Source: Bacteroides sp.
GTDB taxonomy: Bacteria; Bacteroidota; Bacteroidia; Bacteroidales; Bacteroidaceae
Length of the DNA stretch: 39,870 nucleotides
Direction: 5' to 3'
NCBI GenBank assembly: GCA_019414665.1
Contig: DXLO01000026.1
Coordinates: 1 to 39,870, forward strand
In this document: positions 8,505 through 16,096 of the stretch, piece after piece
Layout of the letters: the number at the start of each line of letters is the position of its first letter
Position numbering within the stretch: position 1 is the first letter of the stretch
Translations under genes and position numbers: made by a program
The notes under the pieces: generated by a model
Seen by the model: the letters and a program-made list of their open reading frames with translations, nothing else
The model's database searches: none
Told to the model about the DNA's origin: nothing

Positions 8505-8999
8505 TTAATAGTAGTATATGATGAGCATTTCTGTGTCTTCGAGGAGCATCTTGCGGTCAGCCTTGTTCTTCCACAGCGATATGACTATGCGCGAGGGATA
8601 GAACAGTGATGCCAGAAGGACAAAGGAGATGGTGACAGCAAGCGTGAACAGATGAGGAGTGAAGACAAACACCACTGCCGCCAACGCGGCGATGCAGAAG
8701 GGTGTCCGCTCCTCGTGCAGACGCTGTAGCCACCTCTCCACATCCATAAAGACAAAGAATATGGCAAACGCTATGGTGGAAGCCACTACGCCTATGTCGT
8801 TATAGTGTACACAGAGGTAGAGGAAGTGGAACACGTACAGCAGGATGAGCAGCATCAACCGGTAGAGCTTCCTTGCTGTCACAAGCGCGGTCATGCGCAG
8901 ATAGAACCGTGTCATAAACTGTCTGCGGCTTCTGTGCAGAATCATCGTCACAAAGAAGAACGCTGACATCAGGATGAGAAACAGTATCTTACTTGTCAT
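8505..8999 (-). CDS. Small integral membrane protein
   Basis: 164 residues with about four hydrophobic segments (around 4-20, 45-67, 70-88 and 103-133), separated by basic loops ('HRSRRQFMTRFYLRMTALVTARKLYR'). No family is recognised. Its ATG overlaps the 3' end of the preceding gene by 11 bases, which points to translational coupling inside the mobilization operon. It could be an accessory to conjugal DNA transfer, but that is a guess from position only. Confidence 0.65.
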   Translation of the reverse strand: MTSKILFLILMSAFFFVTMILHRSRRQFMTRFYLRMTALVTARKLYRLMLLILLYVFHFLYLCVHYNDIGVVASTIAFAIFFVFMDVERWLQRLHEERTPFCIAALAAVVFVFTPHLFTLAVTISFVLLASLFYPSRIVISLWKNKADRKMLLEDTEMLIIYYY

Positions 9000-9471
9000 A
9001 ATATGTATAGCATGTGAATAATGGAAGTGGACTCAGGTCGGGCTGGACGACACCGTGTGTGGCAGTGGATATGATACGCTCCACATCCTCCAGTGTCAGT
9101 TCTCCCTTGATTATTCTCTGACGGAAAGCTCCGTCGGTTGTCCGAAGGCTCTTGATAGCCTGTTCCAAGTCGTACTCGGCTATCTGCCACACTTGCCCTC
9201 TCGTGTAGGGGAAATGATGGTGGATGGCCTTGACCACAAGCACACGGCTGAGGATGTCGGTCATTCTGCCGTTCCTGACTATCGTGTGGTTGCGGACAGT
9301 GGCGATGCTCTCAATCTCCAGCCATGTGCGGTGACGGTCGAGAAGATGGATAATCTTCATGTAAAGCGTTTCCTTCATCAGATGGTCGGGAGCTTGTGGC
9401 ATGACTTTGGCCTTTGTTGTGGACAACAGAATGGAGCGTTGTTGCGGTAGAACAGGACTGTCATCTGGCAA
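8989..9471 (-). CDS. Unknown protein in the mobilization operon
   Basis: Up to 160 residues, mostly helical ('MKETLYMKIIHLLDRHRTWLEIESIATVRNHTIVRNGR...DLEQAIKSLRTTDGAFRQRII'). No family recognised. The start is uncertain: a TTG at 9471 lies nine bases after the previous stop and fits tight operon spacing, while the first ATG is at 9402 and would leave about 80 untranslated bases. The C-terminus overlaps the following membrane protein gene. Confidence 0.55.
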   Translation of the reverse strand: MPDDSPVLPQQRSILLSTTKAKVMPQAPDHLMKETLYMKIIHLLDRHRTWLEIESIATVRNHTIVRNGRMTDILSRVLVVKAIHHHFPYTRGQVWQIAEYDLEQAIKSLRTTDGAFRQRIIKGELTLEDVERIISTATHGVVQPDLSPLPLFTCYTYYDK

Positions 9472-9480
9472 ATGTAACTT

Positions 9481-9927
9481 TCAAATGAAGTCGAGCAGGA
9501 CTTCCTCCTTGGGCTTCATGTATTTGAAGAACCCGTTCTTGCAATGCAGACTGAGGTCGAGGCATACATCTGCCGACATGTGCTCCAGCGAGTCATAGAT
9601 GGTCACTTTTATCTGGCTGACCATGCCACGCTCATCTGTGGAGCCGTTGACCTTGAACATCCGTCCGAAAGAAGGGTTGGAATAGGCACAGCAGCTGTGT
9701 CCGAACTCCGTATGACGGCTTGGAATGTGGTGATAGAGGATTATCATTTCCATCTCGTCTTCGAGCATATCCATCACCTCCTCTATCGTGAAAGGGGTGT
9801 TCAACTGGAAAGTAAGAAGCACGTAATCGTCATACTTGACAGGCTTCTCCATCTTGCGCTTGTCCAGCAGTTCTGGCAACTGCAAAGGCACGACGGCAAG
9901 GAAATCATCGCAAAACTGTTCTAACAT
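9481..9927 (-). CDS. Unknown small acidic protein
   Basis: 148 residues, soluble, alternating strands and helices ('KYDDYVLLTFQLNTPFTIEEVMDMLEDEMEMIILYHHIPSRHTEFGHS'). No signal peptide and no recognised family. It is the second gene of the minus-strand operon, 24 bases after the lipoprotein gene. Confidence 0.6.
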   Translation of the reverse strand: MLEQFCDDFLAVVPLQLPELLDKRKMEKPVKYDDYVLLTFQLNTPFTIEEVMDMLEDEMEMIILYHHIPSRHTEFGHSCCAYSNPSFGRMFKVNGSTDERGMVSQIKVTIYDSLEHMSADVCLDLSLHCKNGFFKYMKPKEEVLLDFI

Positions 9928-9951
9928 AATCGTATTCTCTGTTTGGGGTGT

Positions 9952-11016
9952 TTATAATCTTGTGACATAAATCTTCATCATGAGCATGGGCATATCCGAC
10001 AGGCGTTGCTTGTCGAGGTGCAGTTTCTTGGCCAGACCGTCCATCTCCTTGGGGAGCGCATCGGCTATTTTGTAGAGGTCTGCCTTGTCCTTGTCGGAGA
10101 GCACGCTCACGGAAAGGTCATCCATCGTCATGAACGGCTGCATCATCATCAGGAGGTAGGCGTGCATGGTGTGCTCGTCCTTTACCCTGCCACTATTCAG
10201 ATCCTCGATAGCCGCTTGTGCGTTGCGCAGCAGACGGTGGTTGGTGCGCATGGAGAGGTATATCATTGCATCCTTGTGGGACAAATCCTTGCGGTCGGCG
10301 GCACGGAGTATCTCCCGACAGCAGTGTTCGGTGTTTCGTCTGATGTCACCGATGTCATCGTCAGCAAAATCCGGCAGGTATTGCAGGAAGGATTTGAAAT
10401 ACAAATGCTCTTCCTTGATGAAAGCGAGCAGGTCTTCCTTGCCGTGAATGCCTTGCTTGGCGGATTTTTGCAGGAACAGCAGGTAACGCTTCAGTACCGC
10501 CTGTTTACCACCTTTATTATATATAGGCAGGCTATCCAAGGAAGCGAAGAATGGCTGTGCTTCCTTCACGGCTTGCTGTAGTTCCTCATCACCAACATGG
10601 GAAGAGGTCTGTTCTCTGAGATAGAGCAGGTCGTGAAAGGTGCGTTGCTTAGACATCGCCATACGGCACAGCTCGATGTGGATGGAGTCGTTCAACTCAT
10701 GATATACCGTGAACGGGTATGAGTGGGCTTTCCTGACAGTGTCACGTGAGATGCACGATGTCACGGAATCGTCCAACACGCGCCATTCGTTGACAATCTT
10801 AACTAATGTCTGAATTGAGACCTTGCCGTTCTGTCGAAGAGTGGTCAGAAAGCCATGATACTCTCTGATGGCTTCATCGCTCGAATGGAACGACTTCGTG
10901 CCGTTTCCGTCTGAACATGCTGTCAGCATGACTACGGCAAACGCAGTGGCAATACAAATGGCAAGTCTGATACAGCCATGCGAGTTTGATTTTGCATTAT
11001 GCAATATTTGCTTCAT
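9952..11016 (-). CDS. Predicted lipoprotein, first gene of the mobilization operon
   Basis: From the ATG at 11016 the product begins 'MKQILHNAKSNSHGCIRLAI' followed by a hydrophobic stretch and lipobox LTAC, giving a normal-length (33-residue) lipoprotein signal. The open frame also allows ATGs at 11064 and 11073, which would make an unusually long signal. The mature part is about 320 helical residues with no recognised domain. After the cysteine comes SDGNG; an acidic residue there occurs in Bacteroidetes surface-export signals, but this is weak. A minus-strand -7 box at 11105-11112 is the likely operon promoter. Confidence 0.68.
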   Translation of the reverse strand: MKQILHNAKSNSHGCIRLAICIATAFAVVMLTACSDGNGTKSFHSSDEAIREYHGFLTTLRQNGKVSIQTLVKIVNEWRVLDDSVTSCISRDTVRKAHSYPFTVYHELNDSIHIELCRMAMSKQRTFHDLLYLREQTSSHVGDEELQQAVKEAQPFFASLDSLPIYNKGGKQAVLKRYLLFLQKSAKQGIHGKEDLLAFIKEEHLYFKSFLQYLPDFADDDIGDIRRNTEHCCREILRAADRKDLSHKDAMIYLSMRTNHRLLRNAQAAIEDLNSGRVKDEHTMHAYLLMMMQPFMTMDDLSVSVLSDKDKADLYKIADALPKEMDGLAKKLHLDKQRLSDMPMLMMKIYVTRL

Positions 11017-11104
11017 GCAATGGAGGTTGGTTTGTCCTCCGAAAAGTTGGGTTTCATATTTCATTGTTGTCATTATTTTGAGTCTGATTTTGAAATTGAC
11101 GGTG

Positions 11105-11112
11105 CAAAGTTA
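11105..11112 (-). promoter_or_regulatory. -7 box of the mobilization operon
   Basis: The minus strand reads TAACTTTG here (plus strand CAAAGTTA). A TTGC about 17 bases upstream is a poor -33 match. It lies about 90 bases from the lipoprotein start. Confidence 0.5.
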
Positions 11113-11167
11113 ATGCGTTTCAGCGATATATTTGCAAGAATGACAGTAAGTTTAATCTTATTTGTGT

Positions 11168-11260
11168 ATCATACTTGCGAGTATGATTTTCAATGAAATC
11201 AAGTGAAAAGAAAATGGCAAATTATCGTGTTTAAGTATGATTTTTCGTTCAAGTATGATT
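11168..11260. repeat. Operator-like repeats ATCATACT / AGTATGAT
   Basis: A palindrome ATCATACT-TGCG-AGTATGAT at 11168-11187 and two direct half-sites AAGTATGATT at 11233-11242 and 11251-11260, 18 bp apart and overlapping the promoter region of the resolvase-like gene. Likely binding sites for a repressor, possibly the resolvase-like protein itself. Confidence 0.55.
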
Positions 11261-11301
11261 GTTTCTCGGAAAAATAGTGTACCTTTGCACTTGATTTCAT
11301 T
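11192..11301 (+). promoter_or_regulatory. Promoter enclosed by a perfect 14-bp inverted repeat
   Basis: AATGAAATCAAGTG (11192-11205) and CACTTGATTTCATT (11288-11301) are exact inverted copies. The -7 box TACCTTTG (11280-11287) lies directly inside the right copy and points at the 11319 gene. Inversion would point it at the mobilization operon. Phase-variable Bacteroides promoters share this layout, but whether this segment inverts is unknown. Confidence 0.45.
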
Positions 11302-11318
11302 TAATAGCGTACAACAGT

Positions 11319-11942
11319 ATGGCAAAAGTAGGTTACATCTTTATCGCCACCAATGGCGAAGAGTATGCAGAAGACAAGGCTTGGATGCAGCAATACGGCT
11401 GTGTTCAGGTGATAGAGGAACTGTCCGAACACGAGAGGCTGCGCCCGATGTGGAAGCAGCTCATATCGAGTCTGGAGCGCGGCGACGAGCTGGTGGTGTC
11501 GAGGTTCAGTAACGCACTGCGTGGCACCCGTGAACTGGCTACATTCATAGAATACTGCCGTGTGAAGGTGGTTCGCATCATCTCCATCCAAGACCGCATC
11601 GATACGTTTGACGAACTTTTCCCCGACACCAAGCCCTCACAGGTCATCCGTATGTTCGGGTCACTCTCTGAGGAGTGTGCCGTGCTGCGCAAGGCATCGG
11701 CACACATCATCCATCTGCAACAGAATATCCGGCCGCCCAAGAAGTCGGAAAGGGCACTGTCGAAACTGGAGCGTGAGAAGAATATCGTGAACATGTACAA
11801 CGAGGGGCACAGCATAGATGACATCTTTGCCATCAGCGGCTTCACAAGCCGAAGTTCCGTGTTCCGCATACTCAACAAGCATGGTGTGACGCTGAACCGT
11901 GGACCTCATAGTGGACCGCTGAAGAAAAGGAATAAAGAATAA
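11319..11942 (+). CDS. Serine-recombinase-like protein without the catalytic serine, with C-terminal HTH
   Basis: 207 residues. Residues 3-100 keep the resolvase fold pattern ('KVGYI...', 'GDELVVSRFSNALRGTREL', 'VVRIISIQDRIDT'), but the usual Y-I-R-V-S-T is Y6-I-F-I-A10-T, so both the nucleophilic serine and the nearby arginine are gone. The D-R-L-G-R motif is S64-N-A-L-R68. The C-terminus (about 145-190) has an HTH, 'SIDDIFAISGFTSRSSVFRI'. A close family of such proteins is common in Bacteroidales and is usually annotated as recombinase. With these changes it more likely binds DNA as a regulator or partner than cuts it. The operator-like repeats upstream suggest autoregulation. Confidence 0.75.
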   Translation: MAKVGYIFIATNGEEYAEDKAWMQQYGCVQVIEELSEHERLRPMWKQLISSLERGDELVVSRFSNALRGTRELATFIEYCRVKVVRIISIQDRIDTFDELFPDTKPSQVIRMFGSLSEECAVLRKASAHIIHLQQNIRPPKKSERALSKLEREKNIVNMYNEGHSIDDIFAISGFTSRSSVFRILNKHGVTLNRGPHSGPLKKRNKE

Positions 11943-11958
11943 ACAAAAAACAGATACA

Positions 11959-12642
11959 ATGAATAAGACATTCAACATCTACTGTGATGAAAGCACCCAC
12001 ATGGTGCATGACGGTCATCCCTACATGCTTTTGGGATGTACAAGTATAGCATACACACAAATCCGCATGGCAAAAGATGCCATAAAAGATATTAAGAAGA
12101 AGCACGGCTATAGTGATGAGCTGAAATGGACAAATGTCCACGAGGCCACGTATAAAGTCTATGCAGAGCTTATAGACTGGTTCTTTATGAATGACATGGA
12201 ATTTAGGGCTGTGGTTGTTGACAAGAGTCAGATTGACGAGAAACGAGAAGACTATACGTTTAATGATTTCTACTTTCGCATGTACTACCAATTGCTGCAT
12301 CACAAGATGGACATGGATTATACATATAACATATATATGGATATCAAGGACACATGCAGTAGCGATAAGCTGGAGAGGCTCAGAAAAATAATGGAATACA
12401 ACTCTTCCATTGGCAGGTTTCAGTTTATACGTTCACACGAAAGTGTCTTCATCCAATTGGCAGATGTTCTAATGGGAGCCATCAACTACAACCTTAGATA
12501 TGAAAAGGGAGAAGTTGAAGGAAGGGTGAGAGCCAAAATGAAGCTGATTGAAAAGATAAAAAAACACAGTAATATCAGTCTCAACACCACAACTCCCAAA
12601 TTTAGAAAGAAGTTTAATTTGTTTTTTATCGCACTGAAATAG
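11959..12642 (+). CDS. DUF3800 family protein
   Basis: 227 residues with the DUF3800 pattern: 'IYCDEST' (D10-E11) at the first strand, 'YMDIKDT' (D128, D131) in the middle and 'QLADVLMGAI' (D169) near the C-terminus. The acidic residues are arranged as in RNase H-like folds. DUF3800 proteins are widespread on phages and mobile elements and are suspected nucleases, but activity is unproven. It lies 16 bases after the resolvase-like gene and 3 bases before the next gene, so the three form an operon with a terminator at 13189-13220. Confidence 0.82.
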   Translation: MNKTFNIYCDESTHMVHDGHPYMLLGCTSIAYTQIRMAKDAIKDIKKKHGYSDELKWTNVHEATYKVYAELIDWFFMNDMEFRAVVVDKSQIDEKREDYTFNDFYFRMYYQLLHHKMDMDYTYNIYMDIKDTCSSDKLERLRKIMEYNSSIGRFQFIRSHESVFIQLADVLMGAINYNLRYEKGEVEGRVRAKMKLIEKIKKHSNISLNTTTPKFRKKFNLFFIALK

Positions 12643-12645
12643 CCA

Positions 12646-13182
12646 ATGAGCAGTTTGAATATTATCAAGAAATACCCTGAGCTGCTGGAACTGGCATATC
12701 TCAGTGAACGAGAAAGAGAGCATGATCTTCATGCAATATTCAAGCGTGATATAGAAGATAACTGTCAATTCTCATTCAGAGGGTGGCGCATCTATCCTAT
12801 AAAGACAGATGGCGAGATTGACATGGCAAGATTGTTCAAGCATCTTACCTGTGAAGAAATCATGGTTGAGAACGAAGACGGTACGACTTATCCAAAGCGA
12901 GTATTCGAGATGGCTCGTTCACAAAGGCTTCATTGGATAAATCACCATGTGAGAGAATTGACACCAGACAATCTGGATGTATTTACCATAGAAGAGAGGG
13001 ACGGCAAAAAGCGTAAGGTCAAGAAAACATACATCTATGATAAAGTGGAAAAGTATGTTATTGTCTTGGAACAACAACGTAGCAACGGATTCTATCTGTT
13101 GACAGCATACCATCTTAACAAAGAGTATGGACTAAAGGCTTTGGAAAAGAAGATGAAAAAGAGATTGCAGACACCACTATAA
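12646..13182 (+). CDS. Possible BECR-fold (barnase/EndoU/colicin E5-D/RelE-like) nuclease
   Basis: 178 residues. The central and C-terminal part has 'RSQRLHWI' at 91-98 and later 'KVEKYVIVLEQQRSNGFYLLTAYHL', a layout seen in PBECR-type nuclease domains: an R..R..WI motif, then a strand 'Y.VVL', then a 'FYL.TAY.L' strand. The match is by eye and moderate. It directly follows DUF3800 with a 3-base gap, so the two may act as a pair, for example as a toxin or defence unit. No clear antitoxin is seen. Confidence 0.5.
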   Translation: MSSLNIIKKYPELLELAYLSEREREHDLHAIFKRDIEDNCQFSFRGWRIYPIKTDGEIDMARLFKHLTCEEIMVENEDGTTYPKRVFEMARSQRLHWINHHVRELTPDNLDVFTIEERDGKKRKVKKTYIYDKVEKYVIVLEQQRSNGFYLLTAYHLNKEYGLKALEKKMKKRLQTPL

Positions 13183-13188
13183 AACGCA

Positions 13189-13220
13189 AGACCCGAATTG
13201 CATCAAAGGCAACCGGGTCT
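13189..13220 (+). terminator. Terminator of the resolvase-like/DUF3800 operon
   Basis: Stem AGACCCG (13189-13195) / CGGGTCT (13214-13220). The tail is only mildly T-rich. Confidence 0.55.
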
Positions 13221-13376
13221 CGAAACTCCTTCTATCTATAGATGAGCGCTGCAAAGGTACGAATATTCTTTGAAATAACGAAGGTTTTTCATTGAATTCT
13301 TCTCGATTTTAACATTTGCAGGGCAGTATTGTAAGATAACAGGAAAGAAAATAGCATAATTTTACAGAAAATCGTA

Positions 13377-13676
13377 ATGGAAACATTCAAAGACGTTATA
13401 TCAAGTGACCAACTTGTCTTGGTCGATTTCTTCGCCACCTGGTGCCAGCCATGCAAGATGATGCACCCCATCCTTGAGCAGGTGAAGGAAGTGTTGGGTG
13501 ACAGAATCCGCATCATCAAGGTAGATGTGGACAAGTATGGGGTGACTGCAAGTCAGTATGGCATACAGTCTGTGCCCACATTGATGCTGTTCAGACGCGG
13601 CGAAGTGTTGTGGAGGACGAGCGGTGTGATGCAGAAATCAGAGTTGCTGGCAACGATTGACCCGTTTTTAAGATAA
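13377..13676 (+). CDS. Thioredoxin
   Basis: 99 residues, a full single thioredoxin domain. Active site W22-C23-Q24-P25-C26 and cis-proline 'SVPTLMLF' are present. No signal peptide, so it is cytoplasmic and should reduce protein disulfides. The CQPC variant of CGPC is seen in many Bacteroidetes. It is 10 bases upstream of the DUF6155 gene and appears to start a plus-strand operon running to 15796. Confidence 0.92.
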   Translation: METFKDVISSDQLVLVDFFATWCQPCKMMHPILEQVKEVLGDRIRIIKVDVDKYGVTASQYGIQSVPTLMLFRRGEVLWRTSGVMQKSELLATIDPFLR

Positions 13677-13686
13677 AAGAGCAGAA

Positions 13687-14262
13687 ATGTCAAAATCTAA
13701 ATTAAAGTCTGTCCTCATGTCCATGGACAAGAGTGAAATAATAAAAATGGTATTGGAACTTTATTCTGCACGGAAAGAGGCAAAGGAATATCTTGACTTC
13801 TATGCAGAGCCGAATGAGGGCCAGAAGCTGGAAGAGTATAAGCACATCATACGGGAAGAGTTCTATCCGAGCAGAAACAGAGAGCCAAAGACACGCTTCT
13901 CAGTGTGCCGCAAGGCATTGTCCGACTTCAAGAAACTGAAGCCTTCGGAAGATTCAGTCGCAGAATTGATGGTGTTCTATATGGAGAATGCCTGTCAGTT
14001 CACTTATGACTATGGAGACATGTGGGAGCAATTCTATGATTCTGTTGAGAGTAATTTCGACAAGACATTGCGCCACATCGTGCTTTATGACCTTTGGGAC
14101 AAGTATGATTCCCGAATCAAGCAATGCCTTCGTTGGGCAAGCCCTTGTGGATGGGGATTTCCTGACGCACTGAATGATATGTATGAGGAAATGAAGGCGC
14201 AAAATGAGGAACTCCGAAAGAAATACAGGAATTTCAAGATGCCCATCAACGCTGATTATTAA
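13687..14262 (+). CDS. DUF6155 family protein
   Basis: 191 residues matching DUF6155 along its length: N-terminal 'MSKSKLKSVLMSMDKSEIIK', 'EYLDFYAEPNEGQKLEEYKH', 'RFSVCRKALSDFKKLKPS' and 'FTYDYGDMWEQFYDS'. The protein is helical and soluble; its function is unknown. It sits between thioredoxin and several very small genes, typical of accessory cargo. Confidence 0.78.
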   Translation: MSKSKLKSVLMSMDKSEIIKMVLELYSARKEAKEYLDFYAEPNEGQKLEEYKHIIREEFYPSRNREPKTRFSVCRKALSDFKKLKPSEDSVAELMVFYMENACQFTYDYGDMWEQFYDSVESNFDKTLRHIVLYDLWDKYDSRIKQCLRWASPCGWGFPDALNDMYEEMKAQNEELRKKYRNFKMPINADY

Positions 14263-14276
14263 ACGAATATACTCAA

Positions 14277-14522
14277 ATGGGGAAACCAAAGAAAAAACAT
14301 AAGAAAGCGAAACAACTGCCCTTAAGCAAAGAAGAGCAGATTTTTCAAGCGGCAAGAGACCTTGCAGCTGAAATTGGCATATCCTATTCTGAGGCATTAG
14401 GGTTTACTTTGGGCATAAAGGACGTAACGTATGGTTGGGAAGAAGACTATACGGAAGAAGAGTTTCAGGCACTGATTGACCACGCTGTGGGAGACACTGA
14501 TTATGAGCACACCCTCTATTGA
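14277..14522 (+). CDS. Unknown small protein with basic N-terminus
   Basis: 81 residues. It has a lysine-rich start ('MGKPKKKHKKAK') followed by a helical acidic body. No family recognised. The 3' end overlaps the next gene by 20 bases, supporting both as translated in one operon. Confidence 0.55.
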   Translation: MGKPKKKHKKAKQLPLSKEEQIFQAARDLAAEIGISYSEALGFTLGIKDVTYGWEEDYTEEEFQALIDHAVGDTDYEHTLY

Positions 14523-14706
14523 ATCATCTACACGAGAGGAACGTTTGGATTACGTTCTGAATGAATGGAGATGTCTGCACAACTGTGAGCTGTGCGGTAA
14601 GTGCCATATTCTGAAAGGCAGAAGCGAAGAAATACTCTATGCAGACTATATAGACGGCAAGCGGTCATATATGGATATAACATTAGAAATCAGAAGCAAC
14701 AGATAA
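14503..14706 (+). CDS. Small cysteine-rich protein
   Basis: 67 residues from the ATG at 14503 (an ATG at 14476 would overlap the previous gene more deeply). The core 'CLHNCELCGKCHILKG' has four cysteines spaced to bind a metal, such as zinc or an iron-sulfur centre. No family recognised. Its stop TAA shares one base with the next ATG. Confidence 0.55.
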   Translation: MSTPSIESSTREERLDYVLNEWRCLHNCELCGKCHILKGRSEEILYADYIDGKRSYMDITLEIRSNR

Positions 14707-15143
14707 TGATGTCACAGAAATACATATATCCATCGTTGTTCCAAGAGGAAGAGCCGCAAGAAAGCGTTCCTGGTGATAAGAAAGAGTATGACCTGACGAA
14801 TCTCTTTGAGAGATTGGCAAAGTCTGATTTTCGCAGCCGGTTCCATCTGTCCAAGCAAGACAGGGAGTATGTAATGGAAAAGGGATTGCCGACGATACGA
14901 AAACACGCAGAGGACTTTGTGGCAAAAAGACTTGCTCCGGCTGTCATACCGAACGACGGCAAGCAGACTCCCATGCGTGGGCATCCTGTTTTCCTGGCTC
15001 AACATGCCACTGGCTGTTGTTGCCGGGGATGCTTCTTCAAGTGGCATCACATCTCAGCAGGCAGGGCACTGACCAAGGAAGAACAGGAATATGCTGTTGC
15101 CGTATTGATGGCATGGATTGAAAAACAGATGAATAAAGGATGA
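14706..15143 (+). CDS. DUF4186 family protein
   Basis: 145 residues. Strong DUF4186 pattern: 'LFERLAKSDFRSRFHLS', 'DGKQTPMRGHPVF', 'AQHATGCCCRGCFFKWHHI' and 'LTKEEQEYAVAVLMAWI'. The conserved Cys/His cluster (CCCRGC, KWHH) suggests metal binding. Function unknown. The start overlaps the preceding stop by one base (TAATG), with a second in-frame ATG at 14709. The end overlaps the next ATG (ATGA). Confidence 0.8.
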   Translation: MMSQKYIYPSLFQEEEPQESVPGDKKEYDLTNLFERLAKSDFRSRFHLSKQDREYVMEKGLPTIRKHAEDFVAKRLAPAVIPNDGKQTPMRGHPVFLAQHATGCCCRGCFFKWHHISAGRALTKEEQEYAVAVLMAWIEKQMNKG

Positions 15144-15346
15144 AGATAGAAGAAGCCATAGTATATGTGATGGTAAAGCGAAATGGCGGCATGACAACCG
15201 ACCAGATTGCCGATGCCATCAATCGTCATAGGCTGCACCTGAGAAAGGACGGTCAGCCTGTGACAAGCAAGCAGGTGTATGCAACAATCTGCCGTTTCCC
15301 TGAAATGTTCACAAAAGAAGCTGGCAGAATCATGTTAATGATATGA
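15140..15346 (+). CDS. Small HARE-HTH-like winged-helix protein
   Basis: 68 residues forming little more than one domain: 'MKIEEAIVYVMVKRNGGMTT' with 'QIADAINRHRLHLRKDGQPV' and 'SKQVYATICRFPEMF', the pattern of the HB1/ASXL/restriction-endonuclease HTH (HARE-HTH). In larger proteins this domain is linked to DNA modification or restriction; here it stands alone. ATGA overlap with the DUF4186 gene shows translational coupling. Confidence 0.65.
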   Translation: MKIEEAIVYVMVKRNGGMTTDQIADAINRHRLHLRKDGQPVTSKQVYATICRFPEMFTKEAGRIMLMI

Positions 15347-15355
15347 CGTAACGAT

Positions 15356-15592
15356 ATGACAATAGATACAACCAACATGTGCTCACACCTTCAGAAGAAG
15401 TTGTTTGAACCAGAAGGTGTGTATTATCCTATATGGCAAGCCATGCAGGATGATGAGACCTTGACAGCAGTGGTACGAAGCAGACAGCTGCACATCTACA
15501 GAAACGGGAAGAAAATTCTCGTTCTGGCAGGTAAGGCACAACCGAAGATTATAAGGGAAGACAAAATACAAGAGTTAATAACAAGATTATAA
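15356..15592 (+). CDS. Unknown small protein
   Basis: 78 residues, probably alpha/beta ('EGVYYPIWQAMQDDETLTAV', 'LHIYRNGKKILVLAGKAQPK'). No family recognised. It follows the HARE-HTH gene by 9 bases within the same plus-strand operon. Confidence 0.5.
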   Translation: MTIDTTNMCSHLQKKLFEPEGVYYPIWQAMQDDETLTAVVRSRQLHIYRNGKKILVLAGKAQPKIIREDKIQELITRL

Positions 15593-15616
15593 ACAAAACA
15601 TCAAATCATCAAAACA

Positions 15617-15796
15617 ATGGACGCAAAAGAAAAAGTATTGGCAACAATGAAAGAGGCTGGTCAGCCTCTCAACGCAGGTAAAATCGCAGAACTCAGCGGT
15701 CTCGACCGCAAAGAGGTAGATGCAGCCATGAAGCAGCTGAAAGCAGAGGGTGCAATCGTCTCTCCTGTGCGTTGCAAATGGGCACCTGCAGAGTAA
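15617..15796 (+). CDS. 59-residue helix-turn-helix protein
   Basis: Begins 'MDAKEKVLATMKEAGQPLNA' and continues 'GKIAELSGLDRKEVDAAMKQ', then 'LKAEGAIVSPVRCKWAPAE': a minimal winged helix of the MarR/Lrp-N type (helix, turn, recognition helix, short wing). Single-domain proteins like this occur across Bacteroidales genomes and are presumed regulators. It is the last gene of the operon, 24 bases after the previous stop and 5 bases before a strong terminator. Confidence 0.7.
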   Translation: MDAKEKVLATMKEAGQPLNAGKIAELSGLDRKEVDAAMKQLKAEGAIVSPVRCKWAPAE

Positions 15797-15801
15797 GGTT
15801 T

Positions 15802-15840
15802 ATACTGCTGTCTTGAAATATAGGCAGCAGTATCTTTATT
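15802..15840 (+). terminator. Terminator of the thioredoxin operon
   Basis: Perfect 9-bp stem ATACTGCTG (15802-15810) / CAGCAGTAT (15825-15833) followed by CTTTATTTTT. Confidence 0.85.
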
Positions 15841-15961
15841 TTTATCAAAATGTTAAGGTGAGGAATCTGAATATCCTTGCCTACGGACACAATTATCCGC
15901 TGCATCTTTTTGGGGTAAGGTGCAGACGTATGGCTGTCAGCGTATCTTGGTTTAAAGACGC

Positions 15962-16081
15962 TTAGCGGTCACGGCGGAAGTCGTTTCGTCTCTCTCCGCC
16001 GAACAAAGCTCTGAGCACATTGCCCAAAGCTCCGAACACGAAGTAGCAAACGATGATTGCAACAATATCGTCCATAAGCAT
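15962..16081 (-). CDS. 39-residue single-span membrane protein
   Basis: Starts 'MLMDDIVAIIVCYFVFGALG' and ends with a basic tail 'ERRNDFRRDR', so it has one hydrophobic helix with a positive, probably cytoplasmic, C-terminus. ATG at 16081 or 16075. It is the third gene of the M2 unit, 15 bases after the SLOG gene. Short proteins of this kind are easily missed; its function is unknown. Confidence 0.5.
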   Translation of the reverse strand: MLMDDIVAIIVCYFVFGALGNVLRALFGGERRNDFRRDR

Positions 16082-16096
16082 TTTCTGTTTTATGGG

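Noticed and set aside
13252..13262. Minus-strand TACCTTTGC before thioredoxin as a mirrored sixth module
   Set aside because: No complementary arm was found between it and the thioredoxin start, so the inverted-repeat architecture is missing.
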